This document shows positions 25,555 through 34,470 of a DNA stretch of 64,000 nt, in pieces; position 1 is the first letter of the stretch, and every line of letters starts with the position of its first letter. This DNA comes from Oscillospiraceae bacterium. GTDB lineage: Bacteria > Bacillota > Clostridia > Oscillospirales > Ruminococcaceae. The position numbers and the translations under genes were made by a program. The stretch covers positions 62,001 through 126,000 of the forward strand of contig JAQXGE010000045.1 of assembly GCA_029006135.1 (NCBI GenBank), written 5' to 3'. The notes under the pieces are model-generated. The model did not search any database. It saw only the letters and a program-made list of their open reading frames with translations, and was not told where the DNA came from.

Positions 25555-28500
25555 TCACTTGATTTCGGGGATAATTTTGATTTCAAAATCGATTGTCTCT
25601 TCGTTTAGGGCGTACTCTCTTCTCAATACGGGACCGCAGCTTGCAGAGCCGATGCCGTTCTGGCGATAGTCAAGACACAGCACAGTACTTCCGCAGTTTT
25701 CCAGTTCGTAATTGTGGCACTTTGCCGTGAGTTCTTCCTGAGTAAAATGAGAAACGTTGAAGCTAAAAGGCTCCAGACCAACAGCAGTAATCCGAAGAGT
25801 TTCGTCTTCCAACATCACATAGTTGCAGCCGCCGTGGGCGCCATTCTCCTGCGGACGAATATAATCTTCCTGCAAACCCTCAACGGTGTCGGAATAGATA
25901 CCATGGGAAACGGCATGGCACTTGTCCGCATAGTTTTCAGTGGGACCGAGACCGTAATAGGTAACCTGTTCCAGCGATTCAGGGACAAACAGACGCAAAC
26001 CAAATCTGGGCAGTTCAGGAAATTCCATGTTGCGCTTTGCCAGGATGTTGAAGGTAATCGCTCCGTTGATTCCAACAGTCCAATCCACCTCGATATTCAT
26101 GAAACGCTGGACGGAGATGGCCGCGATGGAAACGTCAGAATGGATACGGACCTCGCTGTCTGCTGCCAGCGTGCGGGTCATATAGGCACGGGTAATTGCT
26201 TTATCGTAGTGAGCGGCCATCCATTCCAATTTCAGCTTCCGGTCGTTGTCGGTAGGCGCTCTCCAAATATTCAGGCTCATGGGCTTGTCTAACAGTTCTC
26301 TGCCTTTAAAGACCATAGAACAGAAACTGCCAACAGTCTTGTCGTAGCGGTAAGTGAAATCTCTGGAGAAGACAATCAGGTAGCGTTCACCGTCCTCCAC
26401 TTTCAAGCTGTCCTCTGACAGTTCTTTCTTTGTCCAGATAGCCAGAGCTTTCTGGTTCCTGCCATCCACAGACGCTTCCAATGGAATCTCATCGAAGCCA
26501 AGCAGGAACCCGGCGGGACGGAGCGGTTCGTCATGTTTCAGCTGATAAATCAGCTTCAGGTAGCTGCGGCCTTTGGCGGGAACCTGAAAATTCAGCCGAA
26601 TGGTGCCCTCAGCGTGGGGCAGGATGGCGGGAACACGGTCGACACTGCCGCTGTCAATAATCGCCCCATCACAGTTCAGTTCATAGCGGATGGACAGGTA
26701 GTTGTTCACGGAGACGAAGTCCATGTAGTTGTGCAAGGTCACAATGCCAGTTTCGGGATCAAACGCCTTCACACGAACAGGGCGATGGACGTTCTTGAAC
26801 TCCATAACACCGGTGTGAGGACGACGGTCAGGATAAACCAAACCGTCCACACAGAAGTTGCCATCGTGGGGGTATTCACCATGATCGCCGCCATACCAGT
26901 ACATAGCCTTGCCATTGGGCGCATCGCCCTTGTAAACAGCGTGGTCACACCATTCCCACACGAAGCCGCCGCTCATGCACTCGTTCTTTTGAATGAACTG
27001 CCAGTAATCTTCAAGGTCTCCGGGGCCATTGCCCATGGCATGGGAATACTCGCACATCAGGTAGGGCTTGTCCGGGTTGGAATCCACATACTCCTGCAAG
27101 GTCTCAATAGAAGGATACATATTGGAGTAGAGGTCAATGTTCGAAAAGTCGTACTTTCGCTTGCGGCTGCGGTATTGCGCGGATTCGTAGTGGGTCAAGC
27201 GGGTGGGGTCAAAGTGCTTGGTCCAGGCCAGAGCCGCTTCGAAGCAGCAGCCGTAGGCGCTTTCGTTGCCCATGGACCAACAGATAACGCTGGGCCGATT
27301 TTTATCACGGATGACGCAGCGTTTGGTTCGGTCGAGAGTGGCTTCAAGGAAATCGGGGTTATCGGCGAAGGGCTCATTCCAGTGCTCCACATGGTTTTCC
27401 CAAAGTTCATTCTCGGAACAATACATTTCAGCGGCACCATGGCTCTCGTGATCAGCCTCATCAATGACCATAAAACCATACTGGTCACAAAGCTGATAGA
27501 ACATTGGTGCGTTGGGATAGTGGGAAGTGCGAATGGCATTGAAGTTAAACCGCTTAATCATTTCAAGGTCACGTTTCATATGCCAAAGGGGAATCACAGG
27601 CCCGGTGACGGGGTCCGAATCATGACGATTGACGCCGCGGAATTTGATGGAACTTCCGTTGAGGTACACTTTGTTGTTTTCAATATGAATCTCACGGAAG
27701 CCCCAACGGTCCGTGATAACTTCATTGGGAGTTTCTAAAACGAGCGTGTACAGGTAGGGCTGCTCTGGATTCCAGAGTGTAGGCTCCTTTACCCGCAAGA
27801 ATGCCTGGTGCGTAAAATTTGTGCCGGATTCATAAACCTTGCAGCTTCCTTTGGCAACCAATTTCTTGTCGGCATTCAGCAGCTTGATAGACACCGGAGG
27901 AACTTCTTCGGTGAATGTGAAGCGAATCCGCAGGGTCGCCTCTTGTCCTTCCATGCTGTTCGTGACAAAATAGTCCCGGATATGGCTTTGGGGACGTTTC
28001 AGAATGTACACATCTCTGAAAATTCCGGAGGTGCGGAATTTATCCTGGTCCTCCAAATAGCTGCCATCGCACCATTTCAGAACCAGAACGGCCAGCGTAT
28101 TTTCTCCCTCTGTTACCTTGTCGGTGATGTCAAATTCTGCGGTTGAGTGAGAAACCTCATTGTAGCCCAGATACTCTCCGTTCAGCCATGCGTACAGACA
28201 GGAGTCTGCACCTTCAAAATTCAGGTAGGCTCTGGGGGCGTCCATATCAGGAACATAGTTGAATTTGGTGACATAGCAGCCGCAGGGGTTTTCGTAGGGA
28301 ACATAAGGAGGATCCGCCGGAAAAGGATACCGAATGTTTGTGTACTGGTGATGATCATAGCCGTGGTTCTGCCAGACGCTGGGCACCGGAATGGTGTCAA
28401 AATCATCGGTGTTGAAGCCCAACGCGTAGAATGGCTCGGTTAGATCGTGGACATTGGAATAATACTTGAATTTCCAATCGCCGTTTAGAAGCTGGAAGCG

Positions 28501-28626
28501 ATCAGAGTTTTCTCTGTGTTCTACCAGATCATCCCGCTGGCTTGATGACGGAATGTAGTAGGCGCGCTTGGACAGGGTTCCTTCGTGGGTTATTTGCAGA
28601 TTTTCATAGTTTGCCGGTACAATCAT
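25555..28626 (-). CDS. lacZ: Beta-galactosidase, LacZ type (GH2)
   Basis: A 1023-residue cytosolic glycoside hydrolase of family 2, the same length as E. coli LacZ. Domains: sugar-binding jelly roll (about 40-210), immunoglobulin-like domain, TIM barrel (about 320-610), then the C-terminal Bgal_small_N domain. Seen: the acid/base Glu in CWSMGNESAYG and the nucleophile Glu in LMCEYSHAMGNGPGD; also GVNRHDSDP and RTSHYPN. It lacks a signal peptide. Start at the ATG at 28626, which follows aaggaggg; an ATG nine codons upstream would put that site inside the gene. Operon with the downstream symporter and divergent from an AraC regulator. Confidence 0.95.
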   Translation of the reverse strand: MIVPANYENLQITHEGTLSKRAYYIPSSSQRDDLVEHRENSDRFQLLNGDWKFKYYSNVHDLTEPFYALGFNTDDFDTIPVPSVWQNHGYDHHQYTNIRYPFPADPPYVPYENPCGCYVTKFNYVPDMDAPRAYLNFEGADSCLYAWLNGEYLGYNEVSHSTAEFDITDKVTEGENTLAVLVLKWCDGSYLEDQDKFRTSGIFRDVYILKRPQSHIRDYFVTNSMEGQEATLRIRFTFTEEVPPVSIKLLNADKKLVAKGSCKVYESGTNFTHQAFLRVKEPTLWNPEQPYLYTLVLETPNEVITDRWGFREIHIENNKVYLNGSSIKFRGVNRHDSDPVTGPVIPLWHMKRDLEMIKRFNFNAIRTSHYPNAPMFYQLCDQYGFMVIDEADHESHGAAEMYCSENELWENHVEHWNEPFADNPDFLEATLDRTKRCVIRDKNRPSVICWSMGNESAYGCCFEAALAWTKHFDPTRLTHYESAQYRSRKRKYDFSNIDLYSNMYPSIETLQEYVDSNPDKPYLMCEYSHAMGNGPGDLEDYWQFIQKNECMSGGFVWEWCDHAVYKGDAPNGKAMYWYGGDHGEYPHDGNFCVDGLVYPDRRPHTGVMEFKNVHRPVRVKAFDPETGIVTLHNYMDFVSVNNYLSIRYELNCDGAIIDSGSVDRVPAILPHAEGTIRLNFQVPAKGRSYLKLIYQLKHDEPLRPAGFLLGFDEIPLEASVDGRNQKALAIWTKKELSEDSLKVEDGERYLIVFSRDFTYRYDKTVGSFCSMVFKGRELLDKPMSLNIWRAPTDNDRKLKLEWMAAHYDKAITRAYMTRTLAADSEVRIHSDVSIAAISVQRFMNIEVDWTVGINGAITFNILAKRNMEFPELPRFGLRLFVPESLEQVTYYGLGPTENYADKCHAVSHGIYSDTVEGLQEDYIRPQENGAHGGCNYVMLEDETLRITAVGLEPFSFNVSHFTQEELTAKCHNYELENCGSTVLCLDYRQNGIGSASCGPVLRREYALNEETIDFEIKIIPEIK

Positions 28627-28657
28627 GGCGTTGACCCTCCTTACAAATTTCATCTAT

Positions 28658-28686
28658 ATTGTAGAAATATTTTTTGATAAATTGAA
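28658..28686 (-). promoter_or_regulatory. Candidate promoter of lacZ
   Basis: On the minus strand TTCAAT (28681-28686), 17 bases, TACAAT (28658-28663). The weak -35 fits a promoter needing the adjacent activator. The leader would be about 25 bases. Confidence 0.5.
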
Positions 28687-28736
28687 TAAACAGGATTAGA
28701 CAAAACATACACTTTTTGGTACAATACAGAAAACGA

Positions 28737-28750
28737 TATGAACGTTTTGA
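28737..28750. promoter_or_regulatory. Candidate cre-like site in the lac divergent region
   Basis: TATGAACGTTTTGA is close to the CcpA operator consensus TGWAANCGNTNWCA, with two mismatches in either reading. It abuts the -35 of the AraC gene promoter (28747-28752). It could instead be an AraC half-site; the related element GACACGTTTT lies a few bases further right. Confidence 0.35.
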
Positions 28751-28775
28751 CACGTTTTTTCTGCTGGTCTGTATT
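28747..28775 (+). promoter_or_regulatory. Promoter of the AraC-family regulator
   Basis: TTGACA (28747-28752, consensus), 17 bases, TGTATT (28770-28775), about 50 bases before the ATG. Confidence 0.7.
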
Positions 28776-28828
28776 AGAAAATGCTGGTTTTGACAGGTTG
28801 CACAATATAGATGACGGAGGTTTGTACG

Positions 28829-29674
28829 ATGTACCTAAATTCGGGTTACCTGAACAATTCAAGAGTCCCAATCAAAGATAAGTCCAAGCCTTTGATTGTT
28901 ACAAGCTGCGGAACGTATCGCCTAAAAGCGGAAGAAAAACTTCCGACCTGGCGCCCGCGCGGACGGTTGGATTATCAGCTCTTGTATGTGGCATCCGGAA
29001 AAGCACACTTTTATATTGAGGGAGAGGACAGAGAGGTGCGAGCCGGACATATGGTCATCTTTCTGCCACGGCAGGAACAGCACTATGAATATTACGGAAA
29101 AGATAAGACAGAAGTTTATTGGGTTCACTTTACAGGCGGTGATGTAAGGAACATCCTGCGCAAATTTGAAATCCCTTTGGATGAAAATGTGTTCTACTGC
29201 GGCAGTTCTGCCAGCTATTCGGCTTTATTCAAGGAAATGATACATGAACTTCAATCTCGACTTGTCGGTTATCCGGAAATGCTTGAAATGTATTTGCGGC
29301 AGCTGCTTTTGCTGGTTCAGCGCACACGCCAGGAAAAAGAACCCAACATGAGTTCTTATTTGCGGGACGAAATGGAATATGCCAGAAGATATTTTATTGA
29401 CCATTACAACGAGCCCATTAACATTGATGATTTTGCACAATCCCGCAATATGAGTGTCAGCTGGTTTATGAGAAATTTCAAACAGGCAACGAAAGTGTCT
29501 CCAATGCAGTACATTCTGAATATCCGCATGAAGAATGCGGTTTCGCTTCTGGAAACCACAGAGTATAATGTGACAGAAATTGCTGCGATTGTTGGGTATG
29601 ACAATCCGCTTTATTTCAGCCGAGTTTTCAAAAAAATGAATGGTGTTCCTCCTTCCGATTACAGGAAAAAATAG
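28829..29674 (+). CDS. AraC-family transcriptional regulator
   Basis: A 281-residue regulator with an N-terminal cupin-like sensor domain and a C-terminal AraC double helix-turn-helix. Seen: sensor strands LLYVASGKAHFYIEGEDREV and GHMVIFLPRQEQHYEYYGK, then the DNA-binding half with INIDDFAQSRNMSVSWFMRNF and the signature VTEIAAIVGYDNPLYFSRVFKKMNG. The ATG at 28829 follows acggagg. Divergent from lacZ and with a shared 200-base regulatory region, so it is probably the galactoside-responsive activator of the lacZ-symporter operon (inference from context). Confidence 0.9.
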   Translation: MYLNSGYLNNSRVPIKDKSKPLIVTSCGTYRLKAEEKLPTWRPRGRLDYQLLYVASGKAHFYIEGEDREVRAGHMVIFLPRQEQHYEYYGKDKTEVYWVHFTGGDVRNILRKFEIPLDENVFYCGSSASYSALFKEMIHELQSRLVGYPEMLEMYLRQLLLLVQRTRQEKEPNMSSYLRDEMEYARRYFIDHYNEPINIDDFAQSRNMSVSWFMRNFKQATKVSPMQYILNIRMKNAVSLLETTEYNVTEIAAIVGYDNPLYFSRVFKKMNGVPPSDYRKK

Positions 29675-29730
29675 CACAGCGCGTCTGATTCCAAATAATT
29701 TATTTTACCCGGCGGATTCGAGATAAAATA

Positions 29731-29768
29731 ACAGCCCGGCAGATGGACGATTCCATCTGCCGGGCTGT
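29731..29768. terminator. Bidirectional terminator after the AraC regulator
   Basis: Perfect 17-base arms ACAGCCCGGCAGATGGA and complement, four-base loop, between the convergent AraC regulator and DUF4364 genes. A-rich and T-rich flanks lie on either side. Confidence 0.88.
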
Positions 29769-29811
29769 CTATTCCTATTCATGTTTTCTTTTGCCGGAGC
29801 GCAGGGCGCCA

Positions 29812-30390
29812 TTATATGGCTCCTTCCGGCGGGCGGTCGGCGTCGGACAGGGGACGGGTGAGAGAAGTGAGCAAATTTGCATATATCGCACTGCCTCGCG
29901 CAATAAACTGATTGCGCACCTGCTCTGCGGTGAGAATATCCGGCATTGTGAGCTGAAGGCGGAAAGCGTCCGCCCCCTGGGCTTCATCGCCGATGACGCA
30001 GGTTACCTGATAATGATCACCGACCTTTTCTATCGTCGCGTGGTTCTGCGCTGCCTTGTGAACCCAGCTCTGAATACGAATCACGGCAAGAATTGCATTC
30101 TCACGCACACTGCGGGGAAGATCTTCCGAAAGCGTATCCGCAACAATCGCGCCTTTTTTTGTGATGACGTATCCTTTGGAGGTCTGTGCGGCGAGGTCCT
30201 GACTTTCCAGCTCAGACAGTGCATTCGCAAATTCAAAGTAGTTGACCAGTTCCTCCTGCAAAAGAGCGCCCTGCATAGCCTCCCGCGTAACTGGCCCGGC
30301 TGTCTTAATCAGGTAGCAAAGGAGGATGCGAATCTCGGTGCTGTCTGTAAGACCGCCGAGCTTGACACCACCGGTGAAGGCATCTGCCAT
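29812..30390 (-). CDS. DUF4364-family winged-helix protein
   Basis: A 192-residue protein resembling the DUF4364 family found in Clostridia. Seen: an N-terminal helical segment DSTEIRILLCYLIKTAGPVT, then a winged-helix-like part ALSELESQDLAAQTSKGYVITKKG, which resembles PadR/MarR-type DNA-binding folds, and a C-terminal alpha/beta part. A regulatory role is likely but target and ligand are unknown. I chose the ATG at 30390, eight bases after gggaag; a GTG three codons upstream overlaps that site. It is transcribed alone from its own promoter. Confidence 0.72.
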   Translation of the reverse strand: MADAFTGGVKLGGLTDSTEIRILLCYLIKTAGPVTREAMQGALLQEELVNYFEFANALSELESQDLAAQTSKGYVITKKGAIVADTLSEDLPRSVRENAILAVIRIQSWVHKAAQNHATIEKVGDHYQVTCVIGDEAQGADAFRLQLTMPDILTAEQVRNQFIARGSAIYANLLTSLTRPLSDADRPPEGAI

Positions 30391-30425
30391 GAAAATCACT
30401 TCCCGAATTTTTAATCTTTGACTAT

Positions 30426-30454
30426 ATTATACAAAAACCGGGACAAAGTTACAA
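30426..30454 (-). promoter_or_regulatory. Promoter of the DUF4364 gene
   Basis: On the minus strand TTGTAA (30449-30454), 17 bases, TATAAT (30426-30431), about 30 bases before the ATG. Confidence 0.75.
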
Positions 30455-30490
30455 GGGTAAACCCGCATAATTCTAACAGCAAAACCACCG

Positions 30491-31399
30491 TCAAAATACC
30501 GTTTCAATCTGTTTGCGGCTTTGCGGAGTAGAGTAAATCCAGCGTTTGATTCGCCCTCGCGTCACGAAATAATGAGGCTCGAAACGTAAGGTCTGATTCA
30601 AATTTTTATTGACAATCACGAGCTTTATCTTCATTTTATCCGGGAGAATGCTTTTGATGTAGACGCTGACTGCACGGCCCGGCCGCAGAGAGGGATCCGG
30701 CTCTGCAAGACCGGCAAGGTTGGGGGCAATCTCCACAAACACACCGTAATCCTCTACGCTGCGGACAATCCCCACAACCGTCTCGCCTGCGGCAAAACAG
30801 GCAGCGTTTTCGCTCCATGTCCCAAGGAGCTCCCGCAGCGTCAATACGATTCGTCCCTGCTCATCCCGATTCTTGATGGCACACAGAAGCTGCTGGCCAA
30901 CTTCCACCCGGTCGGCCGGTGTGGAAATCCGAGAAACCGAGAGACAATCAATCGGAAGCAATGCGGAGATACCACATCCAACATCGCAGAACGCGCCAAA
31001 ATTTTCGATATGCGTCACGGTGCAGGGGATGACCTGGCCGTTTTCGAGGGGATCCAAGTATTCTTCCCGGCAGGCACGCTGCGCGGCGGCACGGGAAAGA
31101 AGATAAGCGGTGTCCCCGTTTTCTTCTTTTGTGGTGCCGGTTATGACAAAGCAGGTCGGGCGGCCGACTCGAGTCAAAACCGCAATATCTTTAATCGTTT
31201 CTCCCGGACCAACGTCCAGACACTCCTCGTATGGCATATACGCTCTGTGGCCACACAATTCGAAGCGCAGACGCCGATTGGTGTCAAAGGCAAGGGCGGT
31301 GCTTTGCAGCACTTCGCCAGTGGTGATACAGCGTTCCAGTTCCTCGGGGCGGAGATGGGATGCATTGCGGCAAAGTCCTTCAGCACGGTATTCAAGCAT
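30491..31399 (-). CDS. S1 RNA-binding domain protein
   Basis: A 302-residue cytosolic protein with two S1-type OB folds. The first covers about 117-190 (NGQVIPCTVTHIENFGAFCDVG through IVLTLRELLG) and the second about 205-265 (GETVVGIVRSVEDYGVFVEIAPNL). The N-terminal 100 residues have no recognised domain. The C-terminus ends in a basic segment (VTRGRIKRWIYSTPQSRKQ). It resembles uncharacterised clostridial relatives of ribosomal protein S1, which bind RNA; the specific role is not known. The ATG follows agaggaac. It is divergent from the DUF951-prfA unit. Confidence 0.82.
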   Translation of the reverse strand: MLEYRAEGLCRNASHLRPEELERCITTGEVLQSTALAFDTNRRLRFELCGHRAYMPYEECLDVGPGETIKDIAVLTRVGRPTCFVITGTTKEENGDTAYLLSRAAAQRACREEYLDPLENGQVIPCTVTHIENFGAFCDVGCGISALLPIDCLSVSRISTPADRVEVGQQLLCAIKNRDEQGRIVLTLRELLGTWSENAACFAAGETVVGIVRSVEDYGVFVEIAPNLAGLAEPDPSLRPGRAVSVYIKSILPDKMKIKLVIVNKNLNQTLRFEPHYFVTRGRIKRWIYSTPQSRKQIETVF

Positions 31400-31437
31400 T
31401 TGATGGTTCCTCTTTTCTTCAGTTTGGTTTTGCCTAT

Positions 31438-31465
31438 TTGCAAAACGGTCAGGTTGGTATATAAT
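31438..31465 (+). promoter_or_regulatory. Promoter of the DUF951-prfA unit
   Basis: TTGCAA (31438-31443), 16 bases, TATAAT (31460-31465), about 30 bases before the DUF951 start. Confidence 0.7.
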
Positions 31466-31494
31466 AGGATTGTTGGATGAAAGGCGGTGGAAAA

Positions 31495-31683
31495 ATGGAC
31501 GTTCAGGTTGGCGATGTAATCATCACAAAGAAACCTCACCCCTGCGGTGACAATCGGTTTGATGTGCTTCGTGTGGGCATGGATTTCAAAATCCGCTGTC
31601 AGAAGTGCGGCCATGAAATCATGCTTCCCCGCGTAAAAATTGAGAAAAACATCCGGAAAATCCTGCGCGCCGGGGAAGAATAG
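31495..31683 (+). CDS. DUF951 family small protein
   Basis: A 62-residue protein of the DUF951 family. Seen: VQVGDVIITKKPHPCGDNRF and a CxxC pair in IRCQKCGHEIMLPR, which probably binds zinc. The basic C-terminus and small size suggest nucleic acid or ribosome binding, which is inference; no function is established. The start at 31495 follows ggcggtgg; an ATG at 31477 is possible but would contain that site. It is 45 bases before prfA and shares its promoter. Confidence 0.85.
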   Translation: MDVQVGDVIITKKPHPCGDNRFDVLRVGMDFKIRCQKCGHEIMLPRVKIEKNIRKILRAGEE

Positions 31684-31728
31684 CGTAGGCGTGGACCTGT
31701 CACATTTTATGTAAGGAGAACCACACCT

Positions 31729-32814
31729 ATGTTTGAAGAATTGCGCGATGTGGAACGCCGGTATGAGGAACTTACCTATCGGATGACTGTCCCCGGTTCC
31801 GCGAACGATTCCGCCGCATATGGGCAGTTGATGCGCGACTACAGGGAATTGACCCCCGTTGTGGAGGCTTACCGCACGTATTGCGCCCTTATCCGTGAGA
31901 TAGAAGAGGAGCAGGAACTGCTCCATGACCCATCAGCGGATCCCGCCTTCACCGATATGGTACAGCAGGAACTGTGCGAAAACAGGAAAAAACTGGAAGC
32001 GGCTGAGGAAAATCTGCGTCTGCTGCTTTTGCCGCGGGACAGCAGCGATGAGAAGAGTATAATCATGGAAATCCGCGCCGGTGCGGGCGGGGAAGAGGCG
32101 GCACTCTTTGCCCATAGCCTGCACAGAATGTATGCCATGTATGCCGCACACAAGGGCTGGCGCTGTGACGTTATCAGTCTCAATGAAACCGAACTGGGCG
32201 GCGGCAAGGAAATTGTGTTTTCCATCGAAGGACCCGGCGCATACAGCCGACTTAAATTTGAGAGCGGCGTTCATCGTGTACAGCGTGTGCCGGAGACCGA
32301 AACGCAGGGACGCATCCATACATCAACCGTAACGGTTGCCGTTATGCCGGAAGCTGAAGAAGTCGAATTGGAACTTGACCCGAAAGATCTGCGAATTGAC
32401 ACGTTCCGTTCCTCCGGAGCGGGCGGGCAGCATATCAATAAAACGTCCTCTGCCATTCGTGTAACGCATCTTCCTACCGGAATGGTCGTCGAATGCCAGG
32501 ACCAGCGCAGTCAGCGGGAAAATAAGGACCGCGCGCTCAAGGTCCTGCGAAGCCGCCTTTTGCAGCAAAAACAGGAGGCCTATGACCGCGAGTATAATGC
32601 TAAACGTCAGGGGCAGGTAGGGACTGGTGACCGAAGCGAAAAAATCCGGACCTACAATTTCCCGCAGGACCGCGTGACAGATCATCGTATCGGGCTGACG
32701 CTTCGCAATCTGCAGAGCGTTCTGGATGGTGATTTGGACAGAGTCATTGAGCCATTGATTGTAGCAGACAGGGAAGAAAAATTAAAACAACATCAAGAAG
32801 GAATTGAACAATGA
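31729..32814 (+). CDS. prfA: Peptide chain release factor 1
   Basis: Class I release factor for UAA and UAG stop codons, 361 residues (typical 355-360). Seen: the peptidyl-tRNA hydrolysis motif GAGGQHINKTSSAIR near residue 234, and the codon-recognition region QRVPETETQGRIHTS near residue 186, where PET takes the place of the RF1 tripeptide PxT rather than RF2's SPF. There is no frameshift in the gene, again as for RF1. Its stop overlaps the Sua5/TsaC start by four bases. Usually followed by the prmC methylase, but that gene is absent here. Confidence 0.97.
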   Translation: MFEELRDVERRYEELTYRMTVPGSANDSAAYGQLMRDYRELTPVVEAYRTYCALIREIEEEQELLHDPSADPAFTDMVQQELCENRKKLEAAEENLRLLLLPRDSSDEKSIIMEIRAGAGGEEAALFAHSLHRMYAMYAAHKGWRCDVISLNETELGGGKEIVFSIEGPGAYSRLKFESGVHRVQRVPETETQGRIHTSTVTVAVMPEAEEVELELDPKDLRIDTFRSSGAGGQHINKTSSAIRVTHLPTGMVVECQDQRSQRENKDRALKVLRSRLLQQKQEAYDREYNAKRQGQVGTGDRSEKIRTYNFPQDRVTDHRIGLTLRNLQSVLDGDLDRVIEPLIVADREEKLKQHQEGIEQ

Positions 32815-33830
32815 AAACACAGGTTTTGCCTGTCAATGATGAAAGTATAGCGCTTGCCGCAGAACTTCTCCGCAAAGGAGAGTTAGTGGCACTGCCTACC
32901 GAAACTGTCTACGGTATCGCCGCAGACGCGCGCAACGGTGAGGCAGTCGAGAAAATTTTTAAAGCAAAGGGCCGCCCACAGGACAACCCGCTGATTGTTC
33001 ACATCTGCGGCATGGAAATGCTTGATGGGATTGTTTCGGAAGTGCCGGAACGAGCCAAAAAGCTGGCCGCTGCATTCTGGCCTGGACCGCTCACGATGGT
33101 CATGCCCAAAGGCCCGGAAGTTTCGCCTGTGACCTGTGCGGGACTTGATACCGTGGGCGTTCGGATGCCGTCTCATCCGGTGGTTCAGGCGGTTATTCGG
33201 GCCAGCGGGGTCGCCTTTGCGGCACCGTCAGCCAACCTTTCCGGCAAACCAAGCCCCACCAATGCGCAGGATACCTTTGCCGATATGGACGGACGCCTGC
33301 CGCTGATTCTCGATGGTGGGGAGAGCGCAGTTGGTGTGGAATCTACCGTTGTTGCTGTGACGGGGGAGCACCCCATGATTCTGCGCCCTGGCTATGTCAC
33401 CAAGGAGCAAATGGAAGAAGTATTAGGCGAAGAAGTTCTCGTCAGCCATGCCATTCTGGAAAAGCTGAAAGAGGGCGAGGTCGCACGTTCCCCTGGCATG
33501 AAGTATAAACACTATGCCCCGAAGGCCGAAGTCACCATTGTAAAGGGAACGTTTTCCGCATATACCGATTATGTGCGTCAGCACGCCGCTCCCGGCGTTT
33601 GGGCGCTCTGCTTTGACGGTGAGGAGACATCTCTGCCGGTTCCCTGCGTAAGCTATGGACGGGAAAACGATGGCGCCAGTGAAGCACATCGTTTGTTTAC
33701 CGCTCTGCGGGAACTTGACAAGAATGGCGCTCAGGTGGTCTATGCACGCTGCCCGCGCAGTGATGGCGTCTCTATGGCTGTTTACAACCGCCTGATTCGC
33801 GCAGCCGCGTTCCGTGTGGTGGAGGTATAA
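32811..33830 (+). CDS. Threonylcarbamoyl-AMP synthase, Sua5/YwlC type
   Basis: Makes L-threonylcarbamoyladenylate from Thr, bicarbonate and ATP, the first step of the t6A modification at position 37 of ANN-decoding tRNAs. 339 residues in two parts: a YrdC domain (1-195) with ALPTETVYGIAADA, KAKGRPQDNPLI and PSANLSGKPSPT, and a Sua5 C-terminal domain (about 220-339) after the linker RSPGMKYKHYAPKA. This is the long form, as in Bacillus YwlC. It overlaps prfA by four bases and precedes coaE by four bases. Confidence 0.94.
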   Translation: MKTQVLPVNDESIALAAELLRKGELVALPTETVYGIAADARNGEAVEKIFKAKGRPQDNPLIVHICGMEMLDGIVSEVPERAKKLAAAFWPGPLTMVMPKGPEVSPVTCAGLDTVGVRMPSHPVVQAVIRASGVAFAAPSANLSGKPSPTNAQDTFADMDGRLPLILDGGESAVGVESTVVAVTGEHPMILRPGYVTKEQMEEVLGEEVLVSHAILEKLKEGEVARSPGMKYKHYAPKAEVTIVKGTFSAYTDYVRQHAAPGVWALCFDGEETSLPVPCVSYGRENDGASEAHRLFTALRELDKNGAQVVYARCPRSDGVSMAVYNRLIRAAAFRVVEV

Positions 33831-33834
33831 GTCC

Positions 33835-34470
33835 ATGAAAGTCATTGGAATCACGGGCCGTTCCGGCTGCGGCAAGTCCACTTTGACTAATATGATTCGT
33901 GAACAGAAATACCCCTGTGTGGATGCCGATCAGCTTTCCCGCGATATTCTGGAACCCGGGTCCTCTTGCCTTGTTCCGCTTGCAGAGGTTTTTGGCAAGG
34001 ATATTTTGGATGAGAACGGCGCTCTTCGCCGCCGTATTCTTGCGGACCGCGCCTTTGCAACGCCGGAGGGAACCGCCCGGCTGAATGAAATTACACACCC
34101 TGAGATATTTAACCGCCTTGAACAGGCCATTGCTCAGGCTGATGCAGCAGGGGAAGGACTGTTTTTTCTGGATGGCGCCGTGATTGTCGGCACGCCATTT
34201 GAAACGCGCTGTGACAAAATTATTTTGATCACCGCCCCCTATGAAGTCAGCGTTCAGCGCATCTGCGCCCGGGACGGGATTTCTCCCGAAATGGCGCGCC
34301 GCCGTCTGGACGCGCAGCTTCCTGAAACAACTCTGCGGGAGGCCGCTGATTTCGTTATTGAAAACAACGGAACACTCTCTCAAATGGAACAGCAGTGCCG
34401 AGCTTTGCTTGATGCACTGAGAAAGGAGGCTTATGGCCAAGAGAAAACGAAGCCAACGGTCGGGTCATAA
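33835..34470 (+). CDS. coaE: Dephospho-CoA kinase
   Basis: Final step of coenzyme A synthesis. 211 residues, typical 195-210. Seen: P-loop GITGRSGCGKST (about 5-16), DADQLSRDILEPG near residue 30, LNEITHPEIF and the LID region RICARDGISPEMARRRLDAQ. I chose the ATG at 33835, following tggaggtataagtcc; an upstream in-frame codon lies inside the preceding gene. The end overlaps the lytic transglycosylase start by 38 bases. The C-terminal dozen residues (QEKTKPTVGS) lie in that overlap and are probably unconstrained. Confidence 0.95.
   Translation: MKVIGITGRSGCGKSTLTNMIREQKYPCVDADQLSRDILEPGSSCLVPLAEVFGKDILDENGALRRRILADRAFATPEGTARLNEITHPEIFNRLEQAIAQADAAGEGLFFLDGAVIVGTPFETRCDKIILITAPYEVSVQRICARDGISPEMARRRLDAQLPETTLREAADFVIENNGTLSQMEQQCRALLDALRKEAYGQEKTKPTVGS

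Noticed and set aside
26533..27738. A 401-codon open frame on the plus strand inside lacZ
   Set aside because: Opposite strand of the lacZ catalytic region; composition and lack of start signals mark it as a shadow.
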